Origin: Lacticaseibacillus nasuensis JCM 17158
GTDB lineage: Bacteria; Bacillota; Bacilli; Lactobacillales; Lactobacillaceae
Reading direction: 5' to 3'
Assembly (NCBI RefSeq): GCF_001434705.1
Contig: NZ_AZDJ01000003.1
Span: 124,001-188,000, forward strand
Length of the DNA stretch: 64,000 bases
In this document: positions 51,796 to 60,299 of the stretch, one piece after another
How the letters are laid out: each line of letters starts with the position of its first letter
How positions within the stretch are numbered: the first letter of the stretch is position 1
The notes under the pieces: model-generated
Database searches by the model: none
What the model saw: the letters and a program-made list of their open reading frames with translations, nothing else
What the model was told of the DNA's origin: nothing
Program-made: the position numbers and the translations under genes

Positions 51796-53142
51796 ATGGA
51801 TAACAATCAAAATCAATCAATTAATGGTCCAGAATCAACACCACAACCAGCGCCAAAGCGTCATCGGAGCACGTTATGGAAAACAGTTGTGATTGCGGCT
51901 GTTGCGGCAATCGTTGGCGGAGGCGTCGGCGGCGGTGCGGCATATTGGGCCTTCAGTCAGCAAGCGAATGGTGACTTGGGGGTCACGAGTACGAGCAAGC
52001 AAGCTGGCACGACGAAAGTCTCAAACGTGTCGGTGAATACTAGTAGCGCCTCGAGTGCGGCCTACGCCAAGGTGGAAAAGGCGGTCGTGACCGTCGTCAA
52101 TTTGCAAAAGGCGCAAAGTACGAGCTCTGGACTCGATCAGTGGAGTCAGATTTTTGGTGATGATTCCGATTCTAGTGGAAGCAATGACGGCTCATCGAGT
52201 GCGAATTCAGGGACTTTGCAAGAGGCCAGTGAAGGCTCAGGCGTGATTTATCAAAAGAAGGATGGTAAGGCCTACCTAGTCACGAACAATCACGTGGTCG
52301 CTGATTCAGACAAGCTGGAAGTCATTCTTAGCGATGGGTCCAAGCTGACGGCGAAGTTGGTTGGGACCGATGAAACGACGGACCTGGCAGTATTAAGTAT
52401 CGATGGGAGCAAAATCAGCACCGTTGCTTCTTTCGGCGATTCAAGCAAGTTGAAGGCTGGCGAAACGGTGCTCGCTATTGGCTCGCCGCTCGGTTCAGAT
52501 TATGCTACCAGCGTGACCCAAGGAATCATTAGTGCCACGGATCGTACCGTCGCGGTAACTGACGAAGAAACCGGCCAGGAGACTGGTCAAGCAACCGTCA
52601 TTCAAACTGATGCCGCGATTAATTCCGGGAATTCTGGCGGCCCACTGATTAACCTGTCTGGGCAAGTAATCGGGATTAATTCGATGAAGCTGTCGAATAA
52701 CGCCAGTGATTCCTCGACAGCGACGATTGAAGGTATGGGCTTTGCCATTCCGAGCGATGAGGTCGTTTCAATCATCAATCAATTGGCCACGAATGGTAAG
52801 GTGACCCGGCCATCACTCGGGGTTGAAGTGCGCGACCTGAGTAGCGTTTCTGCAAGTCAACAAAGCTCCGTGTTGAAAATTCCGTCTAGCGTTAAGTCTG
52901 GTGCTGTCATTGCCGGATTCACCAGCGGCAGCGTCACCAAAGCTGCCGGGGTTAAGCAGTATGATGTCATCGTCGGCATTGGCGATGATACAGTGACCGG
53001 CGTCGCAGACCTGCGGACGGCGCTGTACAAGCACAGTGTCGGCGATACGATAAAGCTGACCTACTACCATCAAGGAACGAAGAAAACTGTCAGCGTTAAG
53101 CTGACCAAGTCCATGAGTAGTAGCACGAGTACCAACAAGTAA
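51796..53142 (+). CDS. htrA: Serine protease HtrA, membrane-anchored, 448 aa
   Basis: A cytosolic lead and one membrane helix (about 35-58) come before a trypsin-like protease domain. His is in TNNHVVADSD, Asp in TTDLAVLSI, and Ser in INSGNSGGPL. A PDZ domain follows (about 340-440). A Ser/Asp/Gly-rich stretch lies between the helix and the protease. It degrades misfolded exported proteins. ATG 51796 follows GAGGAGG. It is placed after walJ as usual in lactobacilli, here with a separate promoter region. Confidence 0.97.
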   Translation: MDNNQNQSINGPESTPQPAPKRHRSTLWKTVVIAAVAAIVGGGVGGGAAYWAFSQQANGDLGVTSTSKQAGTTKVSNVSVNTSSASSAAYAKVEKAVVTVVNLQKAQSTSSGLDQWSQIFGDDSDSSGSNDGSSSANSGTLQEASEGSGVIYQKKDGKAYLVTNNHVVADSDKLEVILSDGSKLTAKLVGTDETTDLAVLSIDGSKISTVASFGDSSKLKAGETVLAIGSPLGSDYATSVTQGIISATDRTVAVTDEETGQETGQATVIQTDAAINSGNSGGPLINLSGQVIGINSMKLSNNASDSSTATIEGMGFAIPSDEVVSIINQLATNGKVTRPSLGVEVRDLSSVSASQQSSVLKIPSSVKSGAVIAGFTSGSVTKAAGVKQYDVIVGIGDDTVTGVADLRTALYKHSVGDTIKLTYYHQGTKKTVSVKLTKSMSSSTSTNK

Positions 53143-53148
53143 CCATTG

Positions 53149-53179
53149 CGCGATCGAGCAAAGCCTCGGTCGCGTTTTT
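53149..53179 (+). terminator. Rho-independent terminator after htrA
   Basis: CGCGATCGAG pairs with CTCGGTCGCG (one mismatch) around CAAAGC, followed by TTTTT. Confidence 0.75.
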
Positions 53180-53323
53180 GTGTGGTCGGGGGACTTCTTA
53201 TTTCAGGCGAGTGAACAGGTGTTTCACGCCAAAACTACGAATGCTTCATAATTTCACCGGCCAAATGTTCGAGCAAGCTTTGTCAAGTGTGAATTCGACC
53301 CGGGGATAACTTACGAGCTGGGC

Positions 53324-53614
53324 TGTGGATAACTCTGTGGATAGTGTTCATAACTAGGCTGAACGAAGATTCGGAGCGAACGATTAACCCTGTGAACAAC
53401 CTGTGGATAAATAAAAATTGCCAGTCATAGCTTCTGGAATGAACCCTGTGCGAGTAGGCGTTTCACGCATCAGCGATTGGAAAATTGGAGAATGAGGGTT
53501 GTGGACAAACGTGATCAGAAAATAATTCTCTTGATTTTTGCCCCGGCAAAATATGGTGTCAATGTTTCTTCCGGACGCTATATTTGGTCCATGAGTTTTC
53601 CCCAGTGTGGATAA
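53324..53614. promoter_or_regulatory. DnaA-box cluster in a 760-bp non-coding region
   Basis: Three perfect boxes TGTGGATAA occur at 53324, 53402 and 53606. One-mismatch copies are TGTGGATAG at 53336, TGTTCATAA at 53346, TGTGAACAA at 53391 and TGTGGACAA at 53500. All are in the same orientation. No gene is found from 53143 to 53905, the longest gap in the window. The layout is that of an oriC-like or DnaA-titrating locus, but dnaA and dnaN are not next to it. Confidence 0.75.
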
Positions 53615-53748
53615 CTATAGGGGATAACGTGTGAATCACGTGTAGAAGTCCGTCATTCACTAACCATTCGCAACGACCACACTCGGAAAGCCAGACCACT
53701 GACCAACGATTTCCGAAAGCGGTGATCCAGAGATTTTGTTGAAAAATT

Positions 53749-53775
53749 TTAGCACTCTATTGACAAGAGTGCTAA
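53749..53775. promoter_or_regulatory. CIRCE element (HrcA operator)
   Basis: TTAGCACTC-N9-GAGTGCTAA is a perfect CIRCE sequence. It covers the -35 of the promoter for the small heat-shock gene at 53906. Confidence 0.97.
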
Positions 53776-53788
53776 TTTGCGTGATAAT
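53760..53788 (+). promoter_or_regulatory. Promoter of the small heat-shock gene
   Basis: TTGACA (53760-53765) and GATAAT (53783-53788) are separated by 17 bp. The -35 is inside the CIRCE element, so HrcA blocks it directly. Confidence 0.9.
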
Positions 53789-53905
53789 ACATTATGTAAA
53801 CAAGGGAACAACCAAGTGCCTGATCGTAATCCTCGCATCTCGCACTAGCATCGTGGCAAAATATTAGGTGTAGTTGGTCCCAAGCAGATAGAAAGGATGA
53901 TTGTT

Positions 53906-54337
53906 ATGGCAAATGAATTGATGCGTCGCAATGATTGGTTGGATGATCCGTTCTTTGGTGACTTTGGTCGTCGCTTCTTTGCGGACTTCGCGCCTGCACA
54001 GGCCAGTCAGGTCCTGAAGACGGACATCAAGGAAACCGATAAGTCCTATATCGCAAAGGTGGATGTGCCTGGCATTGAGAAGCAAGACATCCAGCTGAAC
54101 TATCAAGACAACGTGTTAAACATTGGTGTTAAAAAGGCTGGCTTTGACGATCACGAAGATAAAGACGGCAACTTGTTAATGAGCGAGCGACACTATGGGT
54201 CGATGAGCCGTAGCTACCGTTTGCCAAATGTTGACGAGGCAAATATCAAGGCCAGTTACGACAAAGGTGTGCTGACGATTACGTTACCAAAGCTCACTGA
54301 AGTTACCCAAGATCCACATCATATCGAAATCAATTAA
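53906..54337 (+). CDS. Small heat-shock protein, Hsp20/alpha-crystallin family, 143 aa
   Basis: An ATP-independent chaperone that holds unfolded proteins. The alpha-crystallin domain runs from about residue 35 to the end: KTDIKETDKSYIAKVDVPGIEKQDIQLNYQDNVLNIGV, SMSRSYRLPNVDEANIKASYDKGVLTITLPK. ATG 53906 follows GAAAGGAT. It is controlled by a CIRCE element, so it joins groESL and dnaK in the HrcA regulon. Confidence 0.95.
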   Translation: MANELMRRNDWLDDPFFGDFGRRFFADFAPAQASQVLKTDIKETDKSYIAKVDVPGIEKQDIQLNYQDNVLNIGVKKAGFDDHEDKDGNLLMSERHYGSMSRSYRLPNVDEANIKASYDKGVLTITLPKLTEVTQDPHHIEIN

Positions 54338-54346
54338 TTGACAATG

Positions 54347-54374
54347 AAGGCCGCTCCTCTTGAGCGGCCTTTTG
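54347..54374 (+). terminator. Rho-independent terminator
   Basis: AAGGCCGCTC pairs with GAGCGGCCTT around CTCTT, followed by TTTG, after the small heat-shock gene. Confidence 0.85.
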
Positions 54375-54457
54375 TTTGTCCCATTACACAGTAGATAAAT
54401 TCCCTGCGCGCAACGTCTGAAAATCCGGTATGATTAGGTAGCGAATTGGAGGACAAC

Positions 54458-55618
54458 ATGAAGGAAAATGATTTTCATTTAACGATTCCAGCGAAGGTGG
54501 GGGAGCAGTTGCACCTGAATGCGGAGACGCCGGTGCGCTTGGTGGTGAAAAATAACCAGTTGGTCGTTCAGTTTACCGACCTGCCGTTGCGGATCTTTCA
54601 GCTTAGCGTGTGGATTTGGCCGGTGGTAACGGCGTTTATCGCCAGTATCGGCTTTTACTTGGCGAATCGACTGACTGCACAAATAAGCCTAACCGGCTCG
54701 CAATCTTTGGCCAGCTGGTTTATCTTAGTCGGGGTCCTGGTGGGGATGTTGTTGTTTGCCGGATTCTTCATTCGTAATCGCCGGCGAGTCAATCACACCT
54801 ACAAAGCTAGTGTGTACTGGCGGACGTTTCCGGTGATCACGTTGGCAGTCACAGTGATTCTGTTGCTAGGCTTGTTAGGGTGGTTCTGGTTGCTGGGCTC
54901 GGCGTTTGCGGGCGCCAGCTTTGACCGGTTCACTGCGAGTCTGATTTTCTTCATTTTTGGCCTCTTCGTGAATATCGTCATGGTATATGCAGCATTAGCC
55001 ATCGATGCCGGTGTGCTGTCGACGCTGTTGACCTTGGTGATTGTGTGCGGGGTAGTCATCTCGATGGCGACCAACGGCCAGCATCACTGGTGGCAACATA
55101 ATCTGAGCTTCCTCGGGACGGCGGCCGCCACCAATGCTTGGCAGTTCAATCTCACGCTGATTTTCTCGGCATTGCTGATGTTCGCATTGATTGATTATCT
55201 GTTTGTCGCGTTGCAGGCGCAGTTTCCTGGCTCAAAGCGGTTGTTGGTCTTACGACTAATTTTATCCGCCACGGCGTTGGATTTTGGGGCTGTCGGGGCC
55301 ATTCCAAATAATGCTGCCGGGCACGTGTGGCACGACCGGGTCTCTTGGCTATTGGTGTGGTTTATCATCAGCCTCATCGCTGGAGTGCGATGGTTATTGC
55401 CACGGGTCACGCGCGATTTCTTGTGGTTGTCCTATGGCGTAGCGGCCACCTTGGTAGTCATTGCGATGGGTTTTAAGGTCTGGGGGTATCTTTCGTTGGC
55501 CGCGTTTGAGATGCTTGATTTCCTTTTGGCCTTTGGGTGGTTGTTGCTCTTACTGGACCGAATTCAGGATTTAATCGCAACAGGGACTGAAAGCGTGATA
55601 ACGCGAGTAGCCAAGTGA
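54458..55618 (+). CDS. DUF998-like polytopic membrane protein with N-terminal AbrB-like segment, 386 aa
   Basis: Residues 1-45 (DFHLTIPAKVGEQLHLNAETPVRLVVKNNQLVVQF) look like a cytosolic AbrB/MazE-type strand segment. About ten membrane helices follow. The pattern fits the DUF998 group, whose function is unknown. ATG 54458 follows TTGGAGG. It is a single-gene unit with a strong terminator. Confidence 0.7.
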   Translation: MKENDFHLTIPAKVGEQLHLNAETPVRLVVKNNQLVVQFTDLPLRIFQLSVWIWPVVTAFIASIGFYLANRLTAQISLTGSQSLASWFILVGVLVGMLLFAGFFIRNRRRVNHTYKASVYWRTFPVITLAVTVILLLGLLGWFWLLGSAFAGASFDRFTASLIFFIFGLFVNIVMVYAALAIDAGVLSTLLTLVIVCGVVISMATNGQHHWWQHNLSFLGTAAATNAWQFNLTLIFSALLMFALIDYLFVALQAQFPGSKRLLVLRLILSATALDFGAVGAIPNNAAGHVWHDRVSWLLVWFIISLIAGVRWLLPRVTRDFLWLSYGVAATLVVIAMGFKVWGYLSLAAFEMLDFLLAFGWLLLLLDRIQDLIATGTESVITRVAK

Positions 55619-55630
55619 TGCCACAAGCGC

Positions 55631-55672
55631 AAATGCGCCACGAATGAGAAAATCATTCGTGGCGCATTTTTG
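55631..55672. terminator. Bidirectional terminator
   Basis: AAATGCGCCACGAATGA pairs with TCATTCGTGGCGCATTT around GAAAA; T-run on one side. It lies between the DUF998-like gene and the convergent PTS IIB gene. Confidence 0.9.
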
Positions 55673-55678
55673 TCAAAG

Positions 55679-55999
55679 CTAAGCGTGAGGTGGCGAGGGT
55701 GGTGCCGGAGCGAGCGCCGCCATAGCTTGCGCCATCAGCGCCGAACCATCCATCTGCATGAAGGCTTGGGTGTCGAGAATCACCAACGGGGCGGTGACCT
55801 GATGGCGCAATTGGTCAATCATGAACCGAACCTGAGGCCCTAGCATCACCAGGCCCGGGGCTAGCTCCTTTGCTACCTCGCCCGCTGTGGCGGCAGCAGT
55901 GGCGGTGACGGTGATGTTTGCAGGTGCAGCTTGTTGCATGCGGCGCACTAATAGGTGAGTCGACATGCCGGCGGAACAAACCAGTAAGATTTGAATCAT
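55679..55999 (-). CDS. PTS IIB component, lactose/cellobiose class, 106 aa
   Basis: The phospho-Cys is in LLVCSAGMSTHLL (Cys8), typical of cellobiose-type IIB. Middle and end (PGLVMLGPQVRFMIDQL, and a Pro/Ala tail) also fit. IIA and IIC are not beside it, so it must work with components from elsewhere. It lies just downstream of a GH1 phospho-beta-glucosidase gene on the same strand. Confidence 0.92.
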   Translation of the reverse strand: MIQILLVCSAGMSTHLLVRRMQQAAPANITVTATAAATAGEVAKELAPGLVMLGPQVRFMIDQLRHQVTAPLVILDTQAFMQMDGSALMAQAMAALAPAPPSPPHA

Positions 56000-56012
56000 C
56001 CTGTCACCTCCA

Positions 56013-56028
56013 AAGTAAGCGATTACTT
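56013..56028. promoter_or_regulatory. cre-like palindrome before the PTS IIB gene
   Basis: AAGTAAGCGATTACTT is a near-perfect inverted repeat and matches the CcpA cre pattern apart from outer bases. It lies 14 bp upstream of the IIB start codon. Confidence 0.6.
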
Positions 56029-56068
56029 AGCTTGATGGTAACAGCTTCAGTAGATTCAAGCAACGTCC

Positions 56069-57442
56069 TTAATCCAGCCGTTCACCATTGCTCATTGTGA
56101 CTTGCTTGAACCACTCATAGGAGCGCTTCGGGATCCGGGCCAACGTGCGTAAATCATGGTTCGTTCGGTCGACGTAAACAAGGCCATAACGCTTGTCCAT
56201 GTTGCCGCTGGAAGAAGGAATATCAATCAAGCCCCACCCTAGATAGCCGATTATTGGTACGCCGTCTTCGCCATAGGCAGCCTTTAGTGCCTGCAGGTGG
56301 GCGCGGTGATAGGCAATACGGTAATCATCATTGATTGGTTTGCCATCATATTGTTCACGGACGCCGAGGCCATTTTCAACCGGAAACATTGGTGTGTGGT
56401 AACTGTTATAGACGCTAGTCATGAGGTTGCGGAAACCAGTCGGGTCGACCACCCAATGCCATTCGTTGGCTGGGAGAGTTGGATTCTGCGTGAGGCCACC
56501 GGCGGCTAGGTAGTTGTTGGGGGCGGTGCCGATTGGAACGTGGTGGCTATCAATCAAGGTGCTTTGGTAGTAACTAAAGGCAATGTAGTCGCTGTGACAC
56601 TCGGCCAGAATCGCTAAGTCTGCATCTTGAATGTCGCCATCGATATCGTGGTTTGCCATGTAGCGCATGACTTGTGACGAATAGTGGCCATTGACGAAGA
56701 CATCAAGCTGGTTACGGTTAAGGAACTCATCGATTTGTTGGGCGTATAAGGCGTCTTGCGGATCGGGGCTCGCCGGATAGGTTTGCACATAGGCCAGCAT
56801 TCCGCCAATCTGGGCATGCGTTGTGGCGTGAAGGTAATTGGCTACAGTGGCATGAGCAAGCATGACGTGATGGTTGATGGTGTAAAGATCCGACAAGCTA
56901 CGATTGCCATGGTCGTAACCACTAATCAAGAACGCGTCGGGCTGGAAATAGAGGTTCTGCTCGTTAAAGGTCAGCCAGTAGGGCACCTTGTCGGCAAAGC
57001 GGTCAATCATGGCCTTGGCGTAACGTACGAAGGCCTCAACAACATGGCGACTCATGAACCCGTTATATTGCTTGGCCAGAGCCAGCGGCATATCGAAGTG
57101 ATAGAGGCAGACCATTGGTGTGATGCCTGCGGCCAGCAGGTCGTCAATGAGCTTGGCATAAAAGGCAATCCCAGCCTCGTTAAAATCGCCGTCGCCGGTG
57201 GGACACACCCGACTCCAAGAAATCTGGAACCGGTAGCAGTTCATGCCAGCTGCTTTCATCAACGCGATGTCTTCGGGATAGCGGTGATATTCGTCGATGG
57301 CGACTTGCCAGTCACTCGCGTTAGCGGTGGCTGGGCGGTCAGAGTACACCGATTTGCCTTTGCCGTCTTCTTGATCTGCGCCTTCAGTTTGCATGCTTGA
57401 GGTCGAATTGCCCCAGAGAAAGTCTTTGGGTAATGCGTGCAC
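56069..57442 (-). CDS. 6-phospho-beta-glucosidase, GH1 family, 457 aa
   Basis: Hydrolyses phosphorylated beta-glucosides brought in by PTS. FLWGNSTSSMQTEGA at the N-terminus, acid/base Glu in WLTFNEQN, and nucleophile Glu in PVENGLG are present. The starting codon is GTG at 57442 after AAGGAGG. IIB follows after 69 bp, and the ROK kinase is divergent. A phospho- rather than plain beta-glucosidase is inferred from this PTS context. Confidence 0.9.
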   Translation of the reverse strand: MHALPKDFLWGNSTSSMQTEGADQEDGKGKSVYSDRPATANASDWQVAIDEYHRYPEDIALMKAAGMNCYRFQISWSRVCPTGDGDFNEAGIAFYAKLIDDLLAAGITPMVCLYHFDMPLALAKQYNGFMSRHVVEAFVRYAKAMIDRFADKVPYWLTFNEQNLYFQPDAFLISGYDHGNRSLSDLYTINHHVMLAHATVANYLHATTHAQIGGMLAYVQTYPASPDPQDALYAQQIDEFLNRNQLDVFVNGHYSSQVMRYMANHDIDGDIQDADLAILAECHSDYIAFSYYQSTLIDSHHVPIGTAPNNYLAAGGLTQNPTLPANEWHWVVDPTGFRNLMTSVYNSYHTPMFPVENGLGVREQYDGKPINDDYRIAYHRAHLQALKAAYGEDGVPIIGYLGWGLIDIPSSSGNMDKRYGLVYVDRTNHDLRTLARIPKRSYEWFKQVTMSNGERLD

Positions 57443-57496
57443 GATGTCATTCCTCCTTGATTTTCAGTCGTTTTCAGTGTAAGCCTTTTATTAATT

Positions 57497-57506
57497 GGTG
57501 TACACC
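57497..57506. promoter_or_regulatory. Palindrome between the GH1 and ROK genes, GntR/HutC-type operator candidate
   Basis: GGTGTACACC is a perfect palindrome; with flanks it reads TTGGTGTACACCG, close to the HutC-type TGGTNTANACCA. It is in the 161-bp divergent gap. Confidence 0.45.
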
Positions 57507-57603
57507 GCTTCACTCGGGCGGTTGGGCAAACTTGTTATAGACGCACATGTCAGGTGACGCAGAGCAAGACAATCCGGTACACTGGGGAAAAGGAGTGAAG
57601 GAC

Positions 57604-58476
57604 ATGGCAATCGGATTGATCGACATCGGAGGCACGAGTATTAAGTTCGGCATTTGGGCCAAGACGGCGGTGCATGATCAGCATGCAGTCGCGACCCCGC
57701 AAACCCTGTCGGCTTTTTTAACGCTGATCAGTAATGAAGTGGCTGCAATGAAGGAGACATCGACGATCACTGGCGTCGGTATCAGTACCGCCGGCGTCGT
57801 CGATGTGACCACTGGGATCATTAGCGGCGCTGGTGCAGCGGATTACACCCATGGCCGCCCTTTGATCAGCGAACTTACCGAGCGCTTCGGGGTACCGGTC
57901 AGCATCGAAAACGATGCGAATTGCGCAGCGCTGGGCGAAGCAACATATGGCGCGGCGAAAGGTATCAGCGATGTCGTGGTGCTGGTCATCGGCACTGGTG
58001 TTGGCGGTGCGGTGATTTTGGATGGGCGCGTCCGGCATGGGGCGCATTTGCTTGGCGGCGAGTTTGGCTATATGTTGACGGATGCGGCGTTGACAGTGAG
58101 TCGCGGTGGGACCGCAGTGAATATGGCCCTGGCGTATAGCGCGGATCACCCGGATGAGGTGCCCGTCAGTGGCCGTGATTTGTTCGACCGAGCGGCTCAA
58201 GGCGATAGCACCAGCGCGCAGTACCTGCAGCGGATGAATGAAGTATTGGCGCGGACCATTTTTAATCTACAATACAGCATTGATCCGACATGCTTCGTCT
58301 TAGCTGGTGGGGTGTCGGCCAATCCGGCGTTTCTTCCCGGTGTGTCAGCGGCGTTAGATGACGTGATGACCACTGTGGCGATTGCCCCAGTTCGTCCGGA
58401 TGTGCGGATTGCACAGTTCCGCAACGATGCTAATCTCGTTGGGGCGGCGGTACATTATCTGCAGCAACATGCGTAA
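57604..58476 (+). CDS. ROK-family sugar kinase, 290 aa
   Basis: N-terminal ATP site IGLIDIGGTSIKFGIW and VSIENDANCAALGEATYGAAK are typical of ROK. VVLVIGTGVGGAVILDGRVRHGAHLLGGEFGYML is the sugar/ATP region. The Zn-binding C-x-C-G-x-x-G-C motif is absent, as in some beta-glucoside kinase-like ROK proteins. ATG 57604 follows AAAGGAG. It probably phosphorylates glucose or a beta-glucoside. Confidence 0.9.
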   Translation: MAIGLIDIGGTSIKFGIWAKTAVHDQHAVATPQTLSAFLTLISNEVAAMKETSTITGVGISTAGVVDVTTGIISGAGAADYTHGRPLISELTERFGVPVSIENDANCAALGEATYGAAKGISDVVVLVIGTGVGGAVILDGRVRHGAHLLGGEFGYMLTDAALTVSRGGTAVNMALAYSADHPDEVPVSGRDLFDRAAQGDSTSAQYLQRMNEVLARTIFNLQYSIDPTCFVLAGGVSANPAFLPGVSAALDDVMTTVAIAPVRPDVRIAQFRNDANLVGAAVHYLQQHA

Positions 58477-58477
58477 C

Positions 58478-58512
58478 AAAAATCCCGAAGACTAACGGCT
58501 TCGGGATTTTTT
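58478..58512. terminator. Bidirectional terminator
   Basis: AAAAATCCCGAAG pairs with CTTCGGGATTTTT around a 7-base loop, between the ROK gene and the convergent ABC gene. Confidence 0.9.
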
Positions 58513-58513
58513 C

Positions 58514-60298
58514 CTATTCTTCTAGCATTTTGTATTGTGATTCATACAGCTGGAAGTATTCGCCATGCTTCGCTAATAGTTCCTGATGCGTGCCGGCCTC
58601 AACGATTTGCCCATCGTTGACCACTAGAATCTGATCGGCGGCGCGAATTGTCGAAAGCCGGTGGGCAACGATAAAGCTGGTGCGCCCGGCGAGCAAATGT
58701 TGAAGACCTTCCTGCAGTAGAATCTCGGTTTGTGAGTCGATTGCCGCAGTGGCCTCGTCGAGAATCAGGATGCGCGGATCGGCCAGTAGGGTGCGAGCAA
58801 AGGCAATCAGTTGGCGCTGACCAGCGGACAGGGTGACCCCACGTTCTTGAACGGTGGTGTGGTAACCGTCTTTCAACTGGCGAATGAAATCATCAGCGCG
58901 GGCAACTTTTGCCGCCGCAATGACCTCTTCTTCGGTGGCATCGAGCTTCCCGTAGCGGATATTGTCCAGAATGTCCCCTGAAAAGATGAAGGTATCTTGC
59001 TGCATGACGCCCATTTGCGCACGAAGGGATTCGATAGTTACCCGCGAAATGTCGACACCGTCAATCAACACGGCGCCTTGCGTGACGTTGTAGAAGCGTG
59101 ACAGGAGGTTGATAATCGTTGATTTCCCGGCGCCAGTAGGGCCAACTAACGCGATGGTTTGCCCGGGTTCAGCATGGAAAGAGACGTGCTTTAAGGTCAT
59201 CGGCGAATCTGCATCATAGCGGAATGAGACGTCATCGAACTGAACGTCACCCTTGATCGGTGGTAAGGCGAAGGCACCAGGGGCGTCTTTGACTTCCGGT
59301 TGCTCGTCAAGGGTTTCGAAGATCCGTTCGAGATAGGCCGTAGCGGTGATCAGTGAGTTATAGAAGTTCCCGATGTTGATGACCGGGTTCCAGAAATTGT
59401 TGATGTAACCCAGGAAGGCAATCAAGGTCCCGGTGCTCACAATGACGCCGACGTGTTGAATCCCAATGTAATAGATTAAGGCAGTGGTCAAAACGGAAAT
59501 ATTTTGCACCCCTGGCCACAAGGCAAACTGGACGTAAATCGCCTTCATGTAGGACTGGCGATTTTCTTCCGCCACACCATCGAAGGTTTCGATGGCATTG
59601 GCTTCTTGAGCGAAGCCCTGGGTGACCTTAATGCCCGCGATGCTTTCGTGGATGTAGGCGTTCAGATTGGATTGTTTGTTGGATAATTCGCGGTAGGCTT
59701 TGTGCTGCGCGACTTGGACGAAATAGGTCCACACAGCGAGCACGGGAATCAACACAAGGCTGGCTAAGGTGAGCCGCCAGTTGATGGCAAACATGAAGAT
59801 TAACGTTACCACCAGCGAAATCAAGTCGGAAATCAAGTTGATCAAGCCGTTACTCAACAGGTCAGACAACGTGTTGATATAGTTGACGACGCGAATCAGA
59901 ATCTTCCCATGTGGACGGCTATCAAAGTAGCTAAATGGTAGCTCCTGTAAATGCGTGAAGATGTCCGTCCGCATATCCTTGAGCAGGTCTTGGCCGATTT
60001 CGGTAATCGCCCAGATTCGGTAGCGGAAGCACCCGAAGGCGACCACCAAGGTGATCAGAAAGAATGCCGAAAGCTGCCACAACTGGGTCATGTCGTGCTG
60101 CGGAATTGCGGAGTCGATGGCTGACTTAAGTAAAAATGGCCCCATGATCATGGCGACGTTGCCGAGCAAGATTGACGCCAAGGCGATGCCCAGCCGCCGG
60201 CGGTAGGGGATGAGATAATGGGCGACGCGCACATAGTCGTGCAGATTGAACTTTTCTTCGAGCTCTTCGTCTTCGTCGTAAGTATTCCGTTTGGCCAT
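58514..60298 (-). CDS. Heterodimeric ABC exporter subunit with catalytic-type Walker B, 594 aa
   Basis: Six membrane helices and an ATPase domain. Walker A is GPTGAGKST, signature is LSAGQ (not LSGGQ), Walker B ends ILDEATAAID with the catalytic Glu, and the H-loop His is in IVAHRLS. It pairs with the next gene, which lacks Glu and His. Likely a multidrug or peptide exporter of the BmrCD/LmrCD type. It starts 1 bp after the partner ends. Confidence 0.93.
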   Translation of the reverse strand: MAKRNTYDEDEELEEKFNLHDYVRVAHYLIPYRRRLGIALASILLGNVAMIMGPFLLKSAIDSAIPQHDMTQLWQLSAFFLITLVVAFGCFRYRIWAITEIGQDLLKDMRTDIFTHLQELPFSYFDSRPHGKILIRVVNYINTLSDLLSNGLINLISDLISLVVTLIFMFAINWRLTLASLVLIPVLAVWTYFVQVAQHKAYRELSNKQSNLNAYIHESIAGIKVTQGFAQEANAIETFDGVAEENRQSYMKAIYVQFALWPGVQNISVLTTALIYYIGIQHVGVIVSTGTLIAFLGYINNFWNPVINIGNFYNSLITATAYLERIFETLDEQPEVKDAPGAFALPPIKGDVQFDDVSFRYDADSPMTLKHVSFHAEPGQTIALVGPTGAGKSTIINLLSRFYNVTQGAVLIDGVDISRVTIESLRAQMGVMQQDTFIFSGDILDNIRYGKLDATEEEVIAAAKVARADDFIRQLKDGYHTTVQERGVTLSAGQRQLIAFARTLLADPRILILDEATAAIDSQTEILLQEGLQHLLAGRTSFIVAHRLSTIRAADQILVVNDGQIVEAGTHQELLAKHGEYFQLYESQYKMLEE

Positions 60299-60299
60299 G

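Noticed and set aside
53632-53647. CACGTG-containing sequence TGAATCACGTGTAGAA as a further parS
   Set aside because: Only 11 of 16 bases fit and the arms are not symmetrical.
53143-53905. Calling the DnaA-box region the chromosomal oriC
   Set aside because: dnaA and dnaN are not next to it, and I saw no clear AT-rich unwinding element with DnaA trios. Only the box cluster is claimed.
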